DNA of 64,000 bases from Flabesymbios commensalis (GCA_964017125.1 OZ024908.1:66204873-66268872); one strand, 5' to 3'. Positions 11,455 to 22,180 are shown, numbered from the stretch's first letter. The notes: generated by a model from the letters alone, not told the origin. Translations and numbers: made by a program.

Positions 11455-11530
11455 AATCTCGCGGAAATCGATGCGCTTTGCGGCTGCGCACTGGTGTCCG
11501 AGCAGCCGCGCCACATCACGTGGCGAGCAA
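11455..11530. promoter_or_regulatory. Small CpG-rich patch
   Basis: A 75-bp stretch with about nine CpGs (ctcgcggaaatcg, gcggctgcgcac, cagccgcgcc, atcacgtggcg) in otherwise AT-rich DNA. It could be a short promoter or enhancer island for a nearby transcript. No TATA or initiator was recognised. Confidence 0.3.
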
Positions 11531-11578
11531 ATAGAGAAATAATTCAAGAGAGTCAAATTGTTATCCCAGGGTAAAGCT

Positions 11579-11813
11579 TTAACGCTTTAATCGCCGTTAT
11601 CGATAATGTTCTTTTTTTAATTTTTACTAGCACATTAAATATTGGTGTTTTAGTATAAAACGCGACATCCATAAGGAAGATTTCAGAATCGTTCACCTCC
11701 ATTTTGAATAATTTTCAGTCATTCGGAGTTGTGGATCGCGTCAGCGAGACACAACTCCAAGTGGGTGAAAATTCCAATTAAATTACTTCGTGGTTGGAAG
11801 GTTGAACGTGTTT
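11579..11813 (+). mobile_element. TTAA hairpin element, family A (diverged)
   Basis: Starts TTAACGCTTTAATCGCC, with the family body, then the stem around gtggatcgcgtcagcgagac (11732-11751) and gtgggtgaaaattcc. The right TIR (ggttggaaggtt) is eroded. Confidence 0.75.
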
Positions 11814-12164
11814 CCCTACAAAAGCAATTGGAAGTTGTGATGTAGGCCTATTTTATTTGAATCATAATTTTTCAAAGGGTTTGTAAACTCCATAACTCCC
11901 TAGGTTTTTGTAGTAAATGTAAATAACATTTCAGAGCCCATCAAGACTACGGTAGTTGTTAAAGGTATTTATTATTGAGTATTAATAATCATAATGTAAC
12001 TGTAGAGAAACCGCATATCCACAGCTCTACCGAAGAATTGATACCTCATATGATCACACGACAGATCATTGACGGCATTATGAATACTCGATGAATGAAT
12101 TCTTGACTAAAAGTGAAGCGTGTGGTCGATCAGCGAAAAATAAGAATAAGTCACGTTGCTCTCC

Positions 12165-12381
12165 ATTTTGACTAAAGGTTTTTCTCAATAAAAAAAATTG
12201 AAGTCATCTTAAATGTCATAGTTAGCTCTTTCCGCCTCATTTGAATACCTATGTTCTGGGTCTACAACCATTATAAATATTTACTCCCTCAGTGCGGCGA
12301 TCGACTTTATACGTCAGAATCTGACGTCCATGGACGTCAGATTCTGACGTATAAAGTCGGTCCCCGCACTGAAAGGGTTAA
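12165..12381 (+). mobile_element. TTAA hairpin element, family B
   Basis: Family B copy: 'aagtcatcttaaatgtcat', 'catttgaatacctatgtt', then the nested hairpin tacgtcagaatctgacgtcc...ggacgtcagattctgacgta at 12310-12352 and a right end cactgaaagggTTAA. The left TIR is degraded. The central stem is almost perfect. Confidence 0.85.
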
Positions 12382-12717
12382 GTGGACAAAATACAAATGT
12401 AATGACCTGGCGCCAGAGTGATGAACCTTTCTAATACAGATGTCAAATATTTCATTTATCGCTTCTTTGAGATGGAATATGTGTCTAAGCGTTTGTTGCA
12501 TCTATGCACCACTGCACATGTGAACCAATGCTGTATTAATGTTGGGCCTTGGTCGTATATTGCCTCAAAATAATGACCTCTGAGGTGTCAGTTAATTATA
12601 TATCACACTTTTAAATTTAAAAAATTATAAATAATATTTCGTACTATAACAGAGTGTTAAAGATTTGAAGGAGATAGAAATTTACTGCCCGGATTGTCCG
12701 CTACCACACTTCTCATT

Positions 12718-12765
12718 TGGTATGTTTAACCAAGGAGGTTATATATAATCTCCTTGGTTTAACTA
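12718..12765. repeat. Short isolated palindrome
   Basis: The arm gtttaaccaaggag pairs with ctccttggtttaac around a small AT loop. It is not a recognised member of families A-G. Confidence 0.7.
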
Positions 12766-12769
12766 ACAC

Positions 12770-13537
12770 GTACGCATACCGAGAGCTGGCCTTTGTAGAG
12801 GTAAAGGTAAATGTTTATAGTCTGATATCAAGTCTGAAGCCCCATCATCTGATTTTACAATTTATCCCCTGGTCACTGGTCCTATTCATTCGTGTGTCAT
12901 TTCAACTCCACGGAGAGCATACAGTCTTGAAGTCATTGAACGTATCATACACATTTCCATGGCTCTCCTAACAGGCACTCATTTTCACCTGAGTCAAGTG
13001 AAACATTTCAGGGTAAATTGCCTTGCCCAAGGACAAAAACATTGAAACAATGTCCCAACGTTGAGATGGAAGAAACATGATATTTCTGTGAAAAACAGCC
13101 TCAAGCAGGGTTTAAACCCCCACGGCAGGCAGCGGGAATTTGCACAGCGTCACGCTCTAATCATTACCCCGTGCCCTTGTATATGTAAGCTGGTGCTGTG
13201 GTACTACACAAGAAAGGATATGTTGTCTTGCAAATCGATATCTTTTCAAACAAAATTATGACACTGAGATAACTCAGGCGAAAAACTCTAATTTAATAGA
13301 AGACGAAAGTTGCAATATATATTATGCAAGGAAGCAGCCTTTTAAGGTGAACCGCGTTCTACCCATGTGGTCGGGACTCGGGAGGCCTTCTTTCTTATGT
13401 CGACACCTAATCAGTGGTGATCGAGTGGATCATTGTACCATCTTTGGTTAATAATGCACGCTTGCATTTAACAAACATAGTGCATTATCACATTATCTTC
13501 ACTTTAATTGCATTACTGGCAAACATGGCAAACACAT
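12770..13537. other. No recognised feature
   Basis: No gene or repeat recognised. Open frames here are short and unremarkable. Confidence 0.5.
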
Positions 13538-13595
13538 CTTCTCTACAGCGAGGCTAGGCTGCGACCTCGAGAAGCCAAGCCTTGCTGTAGGGAAG
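13538..13595. repeat. Dispersed hairpin, 'ctacagcgaggctag' type
   Basis: Imperfect stem of ctacagcgaggctaggct with agccaagccttgctgtag. The same hairpin with the same left flank (acatctt) recurs at 19724-19782, so it is a small dispersed family and not chance. Confidence 0.7.
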
Positions 13596-13944
13596 ATGGG
13601 TAAACAAATAACTTGAATTATCGTTTTTAAATAATTTTGAATGTTATTTTTGCTCACGCTCGTTTTCCTGTTTTTTACACCGTTCTTACATACGTGCATA
13701 AAAAACCTCACATGTAAACTGGATAAGACATAAATAAAGACTTACTAATACGTGCATAAGAAGTCACTTGTATTGGATGATAATTTATTGTGATACAAAC
13801 ATTAGTGTAGAGTTTGTGGCAACAACAAAACAAGACAAAACCTACACAGGATGATATTGTTTCGTATGGTATACAGTTTGGTGAACACAAAATGTGGGTA
13901 ATGTACTTGTCTGGATGATCTACCATACGTAACTAGACATAATA

Positions 13945-14078
13945 TTAACCTTTTAAGCGCCAAGCGCGACTTTGATCGTTTTTGGTCCATTTTATCAGCA
14001 GTTAATAGGAATGAAACGAGTGCAAAATCAAGGTTTGCAAATGTAAGATATAAACTGGACCGGCCGTTAAAGGGTTAA
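13945..14078. mobile_element. Short TTAA element related to family D
   Basis: 134 bp from TTAACCTTTTAAGCGCC to gccgttaaagggTTAA, with perfect TTAA at both ends. The central stem of family D is missing, but 'tttggtccattttatcagc' matches the inverted copy at 38514-38665. Probably an internal-deletion derivative. Confidence 0.8.
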
Positions 14079-14534
14079 AAAAATTGATTTTGATATACAT
14101 TTATCATAAGTAAATAATTTGCAAAAAATCCATTTTTAATAACGGAGTGTAACAGCTGCTAGCAAAAGATGTGGCCATAACGGTCTGGACACTTTTTTCA
14201 CACTCGTTGTGCATTTATAATTTGTCTTATTGGTGTTTAAAGGGTTGGTGTGATTCATATTGTATGATTGATTCCAACAGGGGTGCATGATTATATTAGA
14301 TTTTAAGAACAATCACTCTGATTGCCCTTCATTTTAATCTACTTTGTATTTACAATGAGCCGTATAAATTATAGCTGTGTAACTCCATATATCCGTACAA
14401 CACAGCTCTAAAATTATTCAAATGTTGTGAAAGGGGGAGGGGGTCGTCAAGGCCACGTTGGGTAAAACTGAATCCAACGTGATAGCTAAATGGGTTTTTT
14501 ATTTGTTTGAAGCTGGAAGTAAAGGTAACAGTTC

Positions 14535-14620
14535 AGACTTGCAAGGCCAAAAGGCAGTATATCTGCTTATTTGTAAATTAAGCAGATAAGCAGACACTGC
14601 CCTTTGGCTTGCACGGCAGC
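14535..14620. mobile_element. Palindromic element, family E
   Basis: About 85 bp: cttgcaaggccaaaaggcag pairs with ctgccctttggcttgcacgg, and the inner arm is made of tatctgctta/taagcagata. Family E is marked by gcagatactgcctttt and tgcacggcag. Confidence 0.75.
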
Positions 14621-15420
14621 GTTAGCATTCCCAGCTTTTAAAACACACCACTACATTATTTTTCTTGTCCGACCACTATATTCTAAGCCGGGAATGGAGA
14701 GTCATTGTTGACCCAATACAGACCAATTATCATGGTAGGCATATGGTATTAAAATCAGTCAGGTGTGACCGAGCTGTTGATTAGGAGGGATCTTCATTAT
14801 GTTCGGATGTGTTCTAAGTCAGTTAAAACCCTCGGAGTTCTACACTCTTAGCTGTGAAAAAGGCCCTCGGCCTTCAGCCTCGACCCTTTTTGCAACAAAG
14901 AATGCAAAATCCCCCCGGCTGTATCCTATACGAAATGCATACAAACATGTAGCACATTATAACATCATTTTTGCAAACTAAAGTTATCATTCAAAACAGT
15001 TGTGCTTGTTCAGCAACGCCTTGAAGTTTACTGTTATTTCAAGAGTTCTAGCCAAACCTCATCTGACTGGGTTTAACACACCACATAATATATTCTTTCT
15101 CCTAATTCACCTGTCAGTGCTCTACACGGAGTTTCTCTTGTAGCCTTGCATCTAGACTTCTAGAGTCTGCGCAGTCTGCATCTAGACCTCGATACATCTC
15201 AGATAACATTGAAGTTAGTATTAAGACTCAGCCAATCAGTCTGTATGGCCTTTGGACAGACCAAGAGAAATAGAATCAGATTCTATTTTCCTTGGACAGA
15301 CTTAAAATGTTGTTTATGTTTGCAAATAGGCTGGGTATTGAGAATAGCAGCGACCTTACATAATTTATCTAAATTGTATCTTAGACACTGACGAGACCGG
15401 GCTCTTGCTTCACAATACTT
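14620..15420. other. No recognised feature
   Basis: Intergenic DNA 3' of otp. No gene or repeat recognised. Confidence 0.5.
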
Positions 15421-16265
15421 GGAGTTGAGTGTTTATCTGGTTCTATGCATGCTTGTGCAGAGTGGTCATCTGGATACATGCATACCTTTTGAGATGGAGA
15501 CTGCTGCTTCTGCGTCATCCACAGCTACAATATTTATTTAAATGTCTCCTCTGTTTTGTCTGAATCATCCATGCATGCCACCTGGTAGAGTATTTATCTG
15601 GAGTCATGTAGGCCTATGCCTCTATTGCCTATGCCTCGTTTTTTATTTGGATCGATGCATGTCCCATGTGTTGAGTTTGTATTTGAATCAGTCATGCATT
15701 CTGGGATGTCTCTACCCAGTAAACGCAAAACATTTGTATAACTTTTATACAATGTCGGACCAACGTCGAAGATGTCGATAAATATCATACAAATGTTTTG
15801 TGTTTGCTGGGTATCTGATTCTATGAGTGTCGAGTGTGGATCCATACATGTCCCCTGTGTTGAGTCTTTGGATCCATGCATGCCCCCTGTGCTGCGTCTT
15901 TGGATCCATGCATGCCTCCCGTGTTGAGTCTTTGAATCCATGTTTACCTCCCGTGTTGAGTCTTTGGATCCATGCATGCCTCATGTGTTGAGTCTTTGGA
16001 TCCATGCATGCCCCCTGTGTCGAGTGTGGATCCATACATGCCCCTGTGTTGAGTCTTTGGATCCATGCATGCCCCCTGTGTTGAGTCTTTGGATCCATGC
16101 ATGCCCCCTGTGCTGCGTCTTTGGATCCATGCATGCCTCCCGTGTTGAGTCTTTGGATCCATGTATGCCTCCCGTGTTGAGTCTTTGGATCCATGCATGC
16201 CTCCCGTGTTGAGTCTTTGGATCCATGCATGCCTCCTGTGTTGAGTTTTCACCTGAACCCATGCA
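15420..16265. repeat. 32-bp minisatellite in the otp 3' region, reaching the coding end
   Basis: From about 15835 the unit (ttgagtctttggatccatgc plus atgcctcccgtg) repeats every 32 bp; ttgagt falls at 16145, 16177 and 16209. From 15420 to 15710 the same motif (ggatccatgcatgcc-like) is much more degenerate. A family G element at 15715-15811 splits the two parts. Homogeneity rises towards the otp stop codon at 16249. On the otp sense strand this lies in or beyond the 3' UTR. Because 32 is not a multiple of 3, long frames run through it in several phases; these are not genes. Confidence 0.92.
15715..15811. mobile_element. Hairpin element, family G, inside the minisatellite
   Basis: Opens cccagtaaacgcaaaaca and closes tgttttgtgtttgctggg around ccaacgtcgaagatg. 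It lies between the degenerate and homogeneous halves of the 32-bp minisatellite, so it inserted after the array existed. Confidence 0.85.
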
Positions 16266-16806
16266 TACCGCCTGTTATGGAGGCGGCTGCCGTATGTTCC
16301 AGTGCCTTCCTCCGGAGCGTGGCTATACTGGACCCCCTCCACACGTCACCAATCTCATCCATCCCGCATCCCATCTGTGACGTCATAGATGACGTCATAG
16401 ATGGCCCCGGACTGCCATTGCTCATATGTCCACTGTCGGGGGCGGCGGGCATGCCGTAAGGGGCGCCGGGGCTGTACATGGTACCGCCCGGGTTGGGGTT
16501 CATTCCCTGGTTTATCCCGGGGGACACAGAGTTCGGGAACCCTCCCATGCTCACCTGCGGACAGTAACCCTGACTTATCGCCTGGCGGGGCAAAGTGGCC
16601 GGTAAATTCAGGTGGTTGCTGGCCGCCATTTGTGACATCTGCGTCATCCCCGTCCACCGGCCGTCGGATGTACCGAATGAACAAAAAGCGTCGTTCATTC
16701 CGAATGGCGTGAGGCCGGTAGAGGGCAGCAGGGCGCCGGGTGTTCTGAACACGTTGGTTGTCTTCTTGCGCTTCTTCCACTTGGCACGCCTGTTCTGGAA
16801 CCACAC
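16249..16806 (-). CDS. otp: Orthopedia homeobox, last coding exon
   Basis: Encodes the second part of the paired-like homeodomain, starting at residue 47 (VWFQNRRAKWKKRKK, Gln at position 50), then KTTNVFRTPGALLP and AFCSFGTSDGRW, both hallmarks of Orthopedia proteins. A Met/Gly/Pro/Ser-rich middle region and the OAR tail WRGSSIATLRRKALEH follow close to the C-terminus. The acceptor is ...ggttacag|GTG at 16807-16809, the intron position between residues 46 and 47 typical of paired-class homeoboxes. The exon holds 185 codons plus TGA at 16249-16251. Otp is a nuclear transcription factor needed for neurosecretory/hypothalamic-type neurons in many animals. Oddity: the last residues GGMHGFR are encoded by sequence homologous to the adjoining 32-bp minisatellite. 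Mouse OTP ends soon after the OAR with a different tail. Confidence 0.95.
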   Translation of the reverse strand: MWFQNRRAKWKKRKKTTNVFRTPGALLPSTGLTPFGMNDAFCSFGTSDGRWTGMTQMSQMAASNHLNLPATLPRQAISQGYCPQVSMGGFPNSVSPGINQGMNPNPGGTMYSPGAPYGMPAAPDSGHMSNGSPGPSMTSSMTSQMGCGMDEIGDVWRGSSIATLRRKALEHTAAASITGGMHGFR

Positions 16807-16964
16807 CTGTAACCATAGAAACAACCAATCATCAGTAGGTCACATACGAAACAAAAAGTACAAAAGGGGTGAGATATAGAGTGAATTAGCCTATTATGTA
16901 GGTCTACGATTAGCAACAAAGAGATAAGCATGTCACGTATATCAGTTCAGCTCAAGTACGCATT

Positions 16965-17001
16965 CATTCATTCATTCATTTATTCATTCATTCATTCATT
17001 C
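16965..17001. repeat. (ATTC)n microsatellite
   Basis: About nine tetranucleotide units with one interruption, in the otp intron about 160 bp from the last exon. Confidence 0.9.
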
Positions 17002-17017
17002 ATGTAAGCGCGCATTG

Positions 17018-17075
17018 AAAATGAAAGGGTGTTTCTCCCACTTTGCAAAGTGGGAGACACACCCTTTCATTTCCA
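17018..17075. repeat. Near-perfect 58-bp palindrome
   Basis: gaaaatgaaagggtgt and ctcccacttt pair with aaagtgggag and acaccctttcatttcc around the centre gc. It lies about 210 bp into the otp intron from the acceptor of the last exon. Confidence 0.85.
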
Positions 17076-17165
17076 AGGCGACGATAAAAAGGGAACCAGT
17101 GGTTGTGAGCGCTGATCTCACTCAGGTTATGGACAACAGAGGTCGCCCGTACCAGTCGCCAAGAA

Positions 17166-17243
17166 TCTGCTCTGCTAAGCCAAAATGCAGTATCTGCTCA
17201 CTTACAAGTAAGCAGATACTGCCTTTTACCTTCGCACGGCAGT
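17166..17243. mobile_element. Palindromic element, family E
   Basis: Left arm ctaagccaaaatgcagtatc, inner arm cttacaagtaag, right arm gcagatactgcctttt ending tcgcacggcag. One of seven E copies in the window. Confidence 0.75.
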
Positions 17244-17325
17244 AATAATGACCAGAGAGGCAATAACAATTATCCGCCAGCAAAGTGCATCCATGATTTA
17301 AGAGGGGAATCAAGCATTCCGTCAG

Positions 17326-17570
17326 ATGTGGGAGGCGGGGTAGGGGGCTATGAGAGGCGGTGTGTAGGAGCCGGGGTGGGAGTTTTGGGAGCAGGGGTAG
17401 GGTATGACAGATGACAGGGGGTCCGGGGGAGGCTGGTTTGCATGCAGCACGCGCCACGCGGACCCTGGGGTGCAGTGTGGAGGTAGCCGGGGAGAGGCGG
17501 GAGGAGGAAGCCGGGGAGGGCGGGGGAACACGGTGTGCGTGTCTCGCGGGCCCTGGGGTGCCGGGTGCTA
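17326..17570. other. G-rich tract with possible quadruplex motifs
   Basis: Dense runs of three or more G on the plus strand (ggcggggtaggggg, ccggggtggg, ggggtaggg, cagggggtccgggggagg). Because otp is transcribed from the other strand, the nascent RNA would be C-rich. A regulatory role is not shown. Confidence 0.55.
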
Positions 17571-18361
17571 GGCTACACCACCATCTACTCAGCTACATTT
17601 TCACGTTCCCCTTTATTGTTGCGAATTACGCAGACATTTTTTGTCAAACCCTGCAGCTACAATATAATTATATAATATAATTATATAATATCTGTATGAT
17701 TATAATACCAGTAAAAGTTCTTAATATTTTAGTTATTTCAAGATCAATCTAAATCAATGTCCCGTAATGGGTGTAAACGAAATACAAACTGTTGTTGAAT
17801 TGGTGTCGAATCATGAAAATGTAGAATGTTTGAATGATTATTTTCATTCATTTTCACCAGGTGGCTCTTAACATTACTATCTCATTGTAATCCGCGCGGT
17901 GTTGTCTGGGTAAACCTTTAGCCCGTTGTGTACAGTACATGGCTACTCCTTCAACATTTAAGCAATGTTGTAATGGAAAGCAGCATCATGGGGTACAATT
18001 TACACAGAAAAGAATCAGACTTCCCCTATTTTTTTACATGGTTTGGCGTATGTTGAAGGACCAATTTGCGACGTTTAAATATGCACATAATCCACATAAT
18101 AATTCTTATTATATTAATGTAAATTATGTCCGCAATAATAAAAATAATTGTTGTACTTTATTATCGTTGTATAATAATGTTCTATAAATGTATTCTCATA
18201 TACCTTGATCTAAGACTGCTGTCTTGTCTGCTGAAACTAGCTAGGTCCCTGTGTAGCGTTGGAGAATAGTACCTCTACAAATATTAGTAAGCAACTACTT
18301 TGTTTTTTTTTAGAAAGTGGATAATGGTGTATGAATTTCGTGGTTTATATGATCACAGTGA

Positions 18362-18472
18362 CTGTGGGTGGGGTGGGGAGTGGGTTTTTCTAATAGGATA
18401 AGGGTAGACAGTAGGGTAGGGTGGGGGGAGTAAGGTGTTCGGGGGACGGGGTGGGGGTAGAGGATTGATGGG
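18362..18472. other. Second G-rich tract
   Basis: gggtggggtggggagtggg is followed by gggtagggtggggggag and gggggacggggtgggggtag. Several four-run combinations satisfy a simple G-quadruplex rule on the plus strand. Confidence 0.6.
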
Positions 18473-18624
18473 GTGGACTTGGCTAGCAGTAGTCATCCCT
18501 CATAGCCGGACTACATCAGGTCCGTGAGATGACAGCTCACTGATGTATCACGTGCTTTATTAAGCTGGCTCTCCAAACCCCCACCCTTGTCGTACCATTA
18601 CACAATAAGAGCAACACGCTTATC

Positions 18625-18863
18625 ATTATAAGCGCTGAATTTATTTATGTAAACCATGGAGACCAAAGGGTTTTTTCAATTTGAAATCATCATAAATGTC
18701 TTAGTTATCTGTTTCTGATTCATTTGAATACCTATGTTATAGGTCCACGGCCATTAGAAATATATAAATCTTACAGTGCGGGGATCGACTTTAGTCGTCA
18801 AAATCTGACGTCTGTAGACGTCAGATTCTGACGACTAAAGTCGATCCCCGCGCTGTAAGGGTT
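18625..18863 (+). mobile_element. TTAA hairpin element, family B
   Basis: agcgctgaat near the left end, the family body (aaccatggagaccaaagggt, catttgaatacctatgtt), then the stem ctttagtcgtcaaaatctga...tcagattctgacgactaaag at 18790-18841, and gcgctgtaaggg on the right. Terminal TTAA is eroded at both ends. Confidence 0.85.
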
Positions 18864-19127
18864 TCAGAACATTGCGATGTGTACATGTATGTATCTTAGC
18901 AATATAGTGATCGCATTCTTCAAGCAGAACATTTGTTTTTGACCCGGAAAACCTAAATAATAAATTTCATCCACTTGAAGTTTATGGTTTGCTACCGCTA
19001 CCAAGTTAATGAAATTTATACATTTCTTTAATTTGTAACCCTCAAAATTGCCATTCTTGCTGAAGAAAACCCATTTTATTCCTATGAACCGTTCATGCGG
19101 TATGTCAATACAAAGATTGACGTGATT

Positions 19128-19350
19128 GGTTAACCTAGAGACCAAAGGTTTTTCAATTTGAAGTCATCATAAATGTCTTAGTTAGCTCTTTCGGCGGCTC
19201 TTTCCGCTTCATTCGAATACCTATGTTATGGGTCTACTGCCATTCTAAATATTTTACTCCGTCACTCCAAGGACTGTATACTTCATTATCTGATGCGCAT
19301 GGAAGTCAGATTCTGACGTCTAAAGTCGGTCCCCGCGCTGAAATCGTTAA
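19128..19350 (+). mobile_element. Family B element with decayed stem
   Basis: The body is clear (gagaccaaaggtttttcaat, gaatacctatgttatggg). The left half of the stem has diverged (gactgtatacttcattatctg), while the right half gtcagattctgacgtctaaa is intact. Ends cgctgaaatcgTTAA. Confidence 0.8.
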
Positions 19351-19723
19351 TCAATAGTTACACTGTATTTACAACATAAAAACAAACAATACAGGGTCAT
19401 TGTTTAGCAGGAAATATTCATTGATCGTAAGGATTTCATTGGTCTACATCAAGATCCCGACCAATCAGCATCCGTATTGTCAAACCAGATGACATTAAAT
19501 AATATGGAACGTGTGTAGATGGTGTAGGTATGATGTATGATCTGCGTGATTTCTTATATAATACGGAATGCAGTGCTTTTTCGTTCTAATGTTACACAAT
19601 ATCTCTGTCAGCCATACATCTCATCGGTGAGCATTCTTATATAATAACGGATATGGCTATGATAGTGACGATATTTCACAAGTTTTCATTCAGATACAAG
19701 ATTTCAAATTATCTCGGTCAAAA

Positions 19724-19782
19724 CATCTTCCCCACAGCAAGGCTAGGTTTCTCAAGTTCGCAGTCTAGCCTTGCTATATCGG
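19724..19782. repeat. Dispersed hairpin, 'ctacagcgaggctag' type, second copy
   Basis: ccacagcaaggctag pairs with ctagccttgctat. It shares its left flank (acatcttc) with the copy at 13538-13595. Confidence 0.65.
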
Positions 19783-20319
19783 GTCAAAGAAGCTCCTTGT
19801 ACAGTACTGAATATCCGGCTTGACAGGCAGAAGTATTTGACCACTACTGAACCAGGGCACCGCCCTTTATAAAGAATGGGGTGTAAATGTTACCTAGGTG
19901 CTGAAAAAATATAGTTTTTATGCTTTTACACGGTCAGTTCATATTAGACTTTGGTCGATCCAGTATTTAAAGCGTCGGGATGGTAATGAGTCGCTCTACA
20001 ATCAATCCATTCATCCCAGAAAATCAAACCAGTGTGACCTAATTAGCCATCCAAACACACACTTTCATCTAAGCACAAACTGACTTAATTAGCCAGCCAA
20101 TCACAAGTAAATCTCAGTTGATTGGATAGAAAGCGGCTTATTAGATAGAACTCTGGGCTGGAAAATCTACAATCATCTTGTATTGTAACTTATTACTTAG
20201 ATGGACTCACCTCATAAGTTGTGGCTCGCTGTAACGAAACACAACTTCAAACAAGTGGAAATTTAACTTATTTAATATATTGCTCTCACCAAAATTTTAT
20301 TGAAGCTGTTTAACCAGTA

Positions 20320-20450
20320 CATGACACTTTTTTTTTCTTTGTCACCGACTTCAAGTCGTCTTGATCCACTGCAGGTCGAGAATTGCGACAGCATTTCGCG
20401 GCTTATAGTGGATTGAGATTGCAATGGGAAATGCATGCTTGGAAAGGTGA
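20320..20450. mobile_element. Partial family C hairpin element
   Basis: Contains the C-type stem cttgatccactgcaggtcga...gcggcttatagtggattgag around aattgcgacagc. TTAA ends are not recognisable. Confidence 0.55.
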
Positions 20451-20560
20451 ATTGAACAATAGACTTTGTTTTTAGCCATTTAAATCTCTATATGTCCGCA
20501 CTGACATATTACTCGTACATTCGTATTACTCGTTATACTTATTTTAGTTCACCTAAGCTG

Positions 20561-20840
20561 TTAACTCTTGAAGCGCTGAACAATTTTTGTATAAACCATG
20601 GAGACTAAAGGGTTTTTTCAATTTGAAATCATCATAAATGTTTTACTTAACTCTTTCCGCTTCATTTGAATACCTATGTTATGGGGTTATGGGTCTACGG
20701 CCATTATACATATGTTTACTCTTACAGTGCGAGGATTTACTTTAGACGTCAGAATCTGACGTCTGCAGACGTCAGATTCTGACGTCTGCAGACGTTAGAT
20801 TTTGACGTCTAATGTCGATATCCCCGCGCTGTAAGGGTTA
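20561..20840 (+). mobile_element. TTAA hairpin element, family B, with expanded stem
   Basis: Starts TTAACTCTTGAAGCGCTGAA and ends cgctgtaagggTTAC. The stem region (20737-20818) has a triplicated module of the type cgtcagattctgacgtctg where other copies have two. Slippage or template switching in the palindrome explains this. Confidence 0.88.
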
Positions 20841-21224
20841 CGACGTGTTCATTCAGCTTAAGACGTGAATTGCTGTCGTATATCTCACCTCATATCCAAT
20901 TAAATACTTGTAATATCATTTTTTTATGTTGACCAATTAACGCTGGTATTAATGGTCTGATGATTTCCCATAAATCAATAATCAGAATATCATATCATAT
21001 AATAAACCAAAATACAGTGCAGTCACAATATTGCTTTGTAATTTTGTGATGTTTAGTAATATAATCTGTCGAAATTAATCAGAACCAAATATTTTTTTTA
21101 GAATATATCATCATAATTAAAACAGACATATCTCTAGAGACAAAAGATAAAACGTCGCGCAAAAGTTATTATTTAATTAGTAAAACAAATACAAAGACAA
21201 ACGGATCTCTTAACCCTTTAACCC

Positions 21225-21468
21225 TTAACCCTTTAATCGCCAAATTATTCAATCTGATTTTTCACCCACTTGAAGTTGTGTCTCGCTGACGCGATCCACA
21301 ACTTCAAGTGAGTGAAAATTATTCAGATTTGACAAAATGGAGGTCGACTGTTTTCAAGTATTGCTAATTGATGTCATATTTCATCTTCACCATGTTTAAA
21401 AGGTGGTACTTAATGTGCTAAAAAATGAAAACCCGAATATATGCGACACCGGCGGTTAAAGGGTTTAA
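21225..21468 (-). mobile_element. TTAA hairpin element, family A
   Basis: 244 bp, reversed: TTAACCCTTTAATCGCC at the left, stem cacttgaagttgtg/cacaacttcaagtg at about 21266-21311, body caaaatggaggtcgac, right end ggcggttaaaggg plus TTAA. The right TTAA is shared with the next copy. Confidence 0.9.
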
Positions 21469-21714
21469 CCGCTAGTTTTTTTTCATTTTTTATTAGCACT
21501 TAAACCAGAAATGCATTTCTGACATTACCCATCAGCTTTTATACATGTTGAAGATAAAACGTGACACCAATCAGCAAGATTTGCAAATAGTAGACCTCCA
21601 TTTTGTCAAATCTGAGTAATTTTCACTCACTTGAAGTTGTGGATCGCGTCAGCGAGACACAACTTCGAGTGGATGAAAAATCAAATTGAATAATTTGGCG
21701 GCTAAAGGGTTGAG
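21465..21714 (+). mobile_element. TTAA hairpin element, family A, head-to-head partner
   Basis: Starts with the TTAA that ends the previous copy and lies in the opposite orientation, stem at about 21627-21670, right end ggcggctaaagggttg. The pair forms a ~490-bp inverted repeat. Confidence 0.88.
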
Positions 21715-21997
21715 CACCCTTGTCGCATTCGTAGCCAATGTTGGTTAATACTATTGATGATAAATGGTGCAATCCATCCAAATAGGGATGTTCTAGGCCT
21801 TCATTTCAAATATTACGCTTGAGTTTTTTTACAAATCCACGTCATTTTAATTCACAAAGATTTCGTTTTACAAAGAGAGATTGACAGTGAGAGATTCACG
21901 GCATAAATTCACATCTGCATGGGTCTCGGGCGGTCAATTTTAATGCTGTTCTGCAAAGGTTGCTTGTGAAAGTAAAACTAAGCAGATACAATGTCCA

Positions 21998-22180
21998 CTA
22001 TTATCTGGATAATAAGAAAATGTGTTTTTCTATTATGCCGTGCAAAGCCAAAAAGCAGTATATGCTTACTTTGTGCAAAATCAAAAGGCAGTAGGCCTAT
22101 CTGCTTACTAAGTCTTTCGGCTTTGCACGGCAGAATAGAAAAACACATTCTTATTATCAAGATTATAGTAATTTTATCAG
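21998..22180. mobile_element. Long palindromic element, family E
   Basis: aataagaaaatgtgtttttc and tgccgtgcaaagcc on the left pair with ggctttgcacggca and gaaaaacacattcttatt on the right. The inner arms carry the family E motifs gcagtat and aaaggcagtaggcctatctg. This is the longest E copy seen, about 180 bp. Confidence 0.85.

Noticed and set aside
15594-16342. Long overlapping open frames on both strands (with MHGSKDST or ESLDPCMP repeats)
   Set aside because: They are produced by the 32-bp minisatellite read in successive phases; no gene signals.
21205-21240. Telomere-like taacccttaaccc run
   Set aside because: Explained by abutting TTAACCC ends of the hairpin elements; too short and irregular for telomeric DNA.
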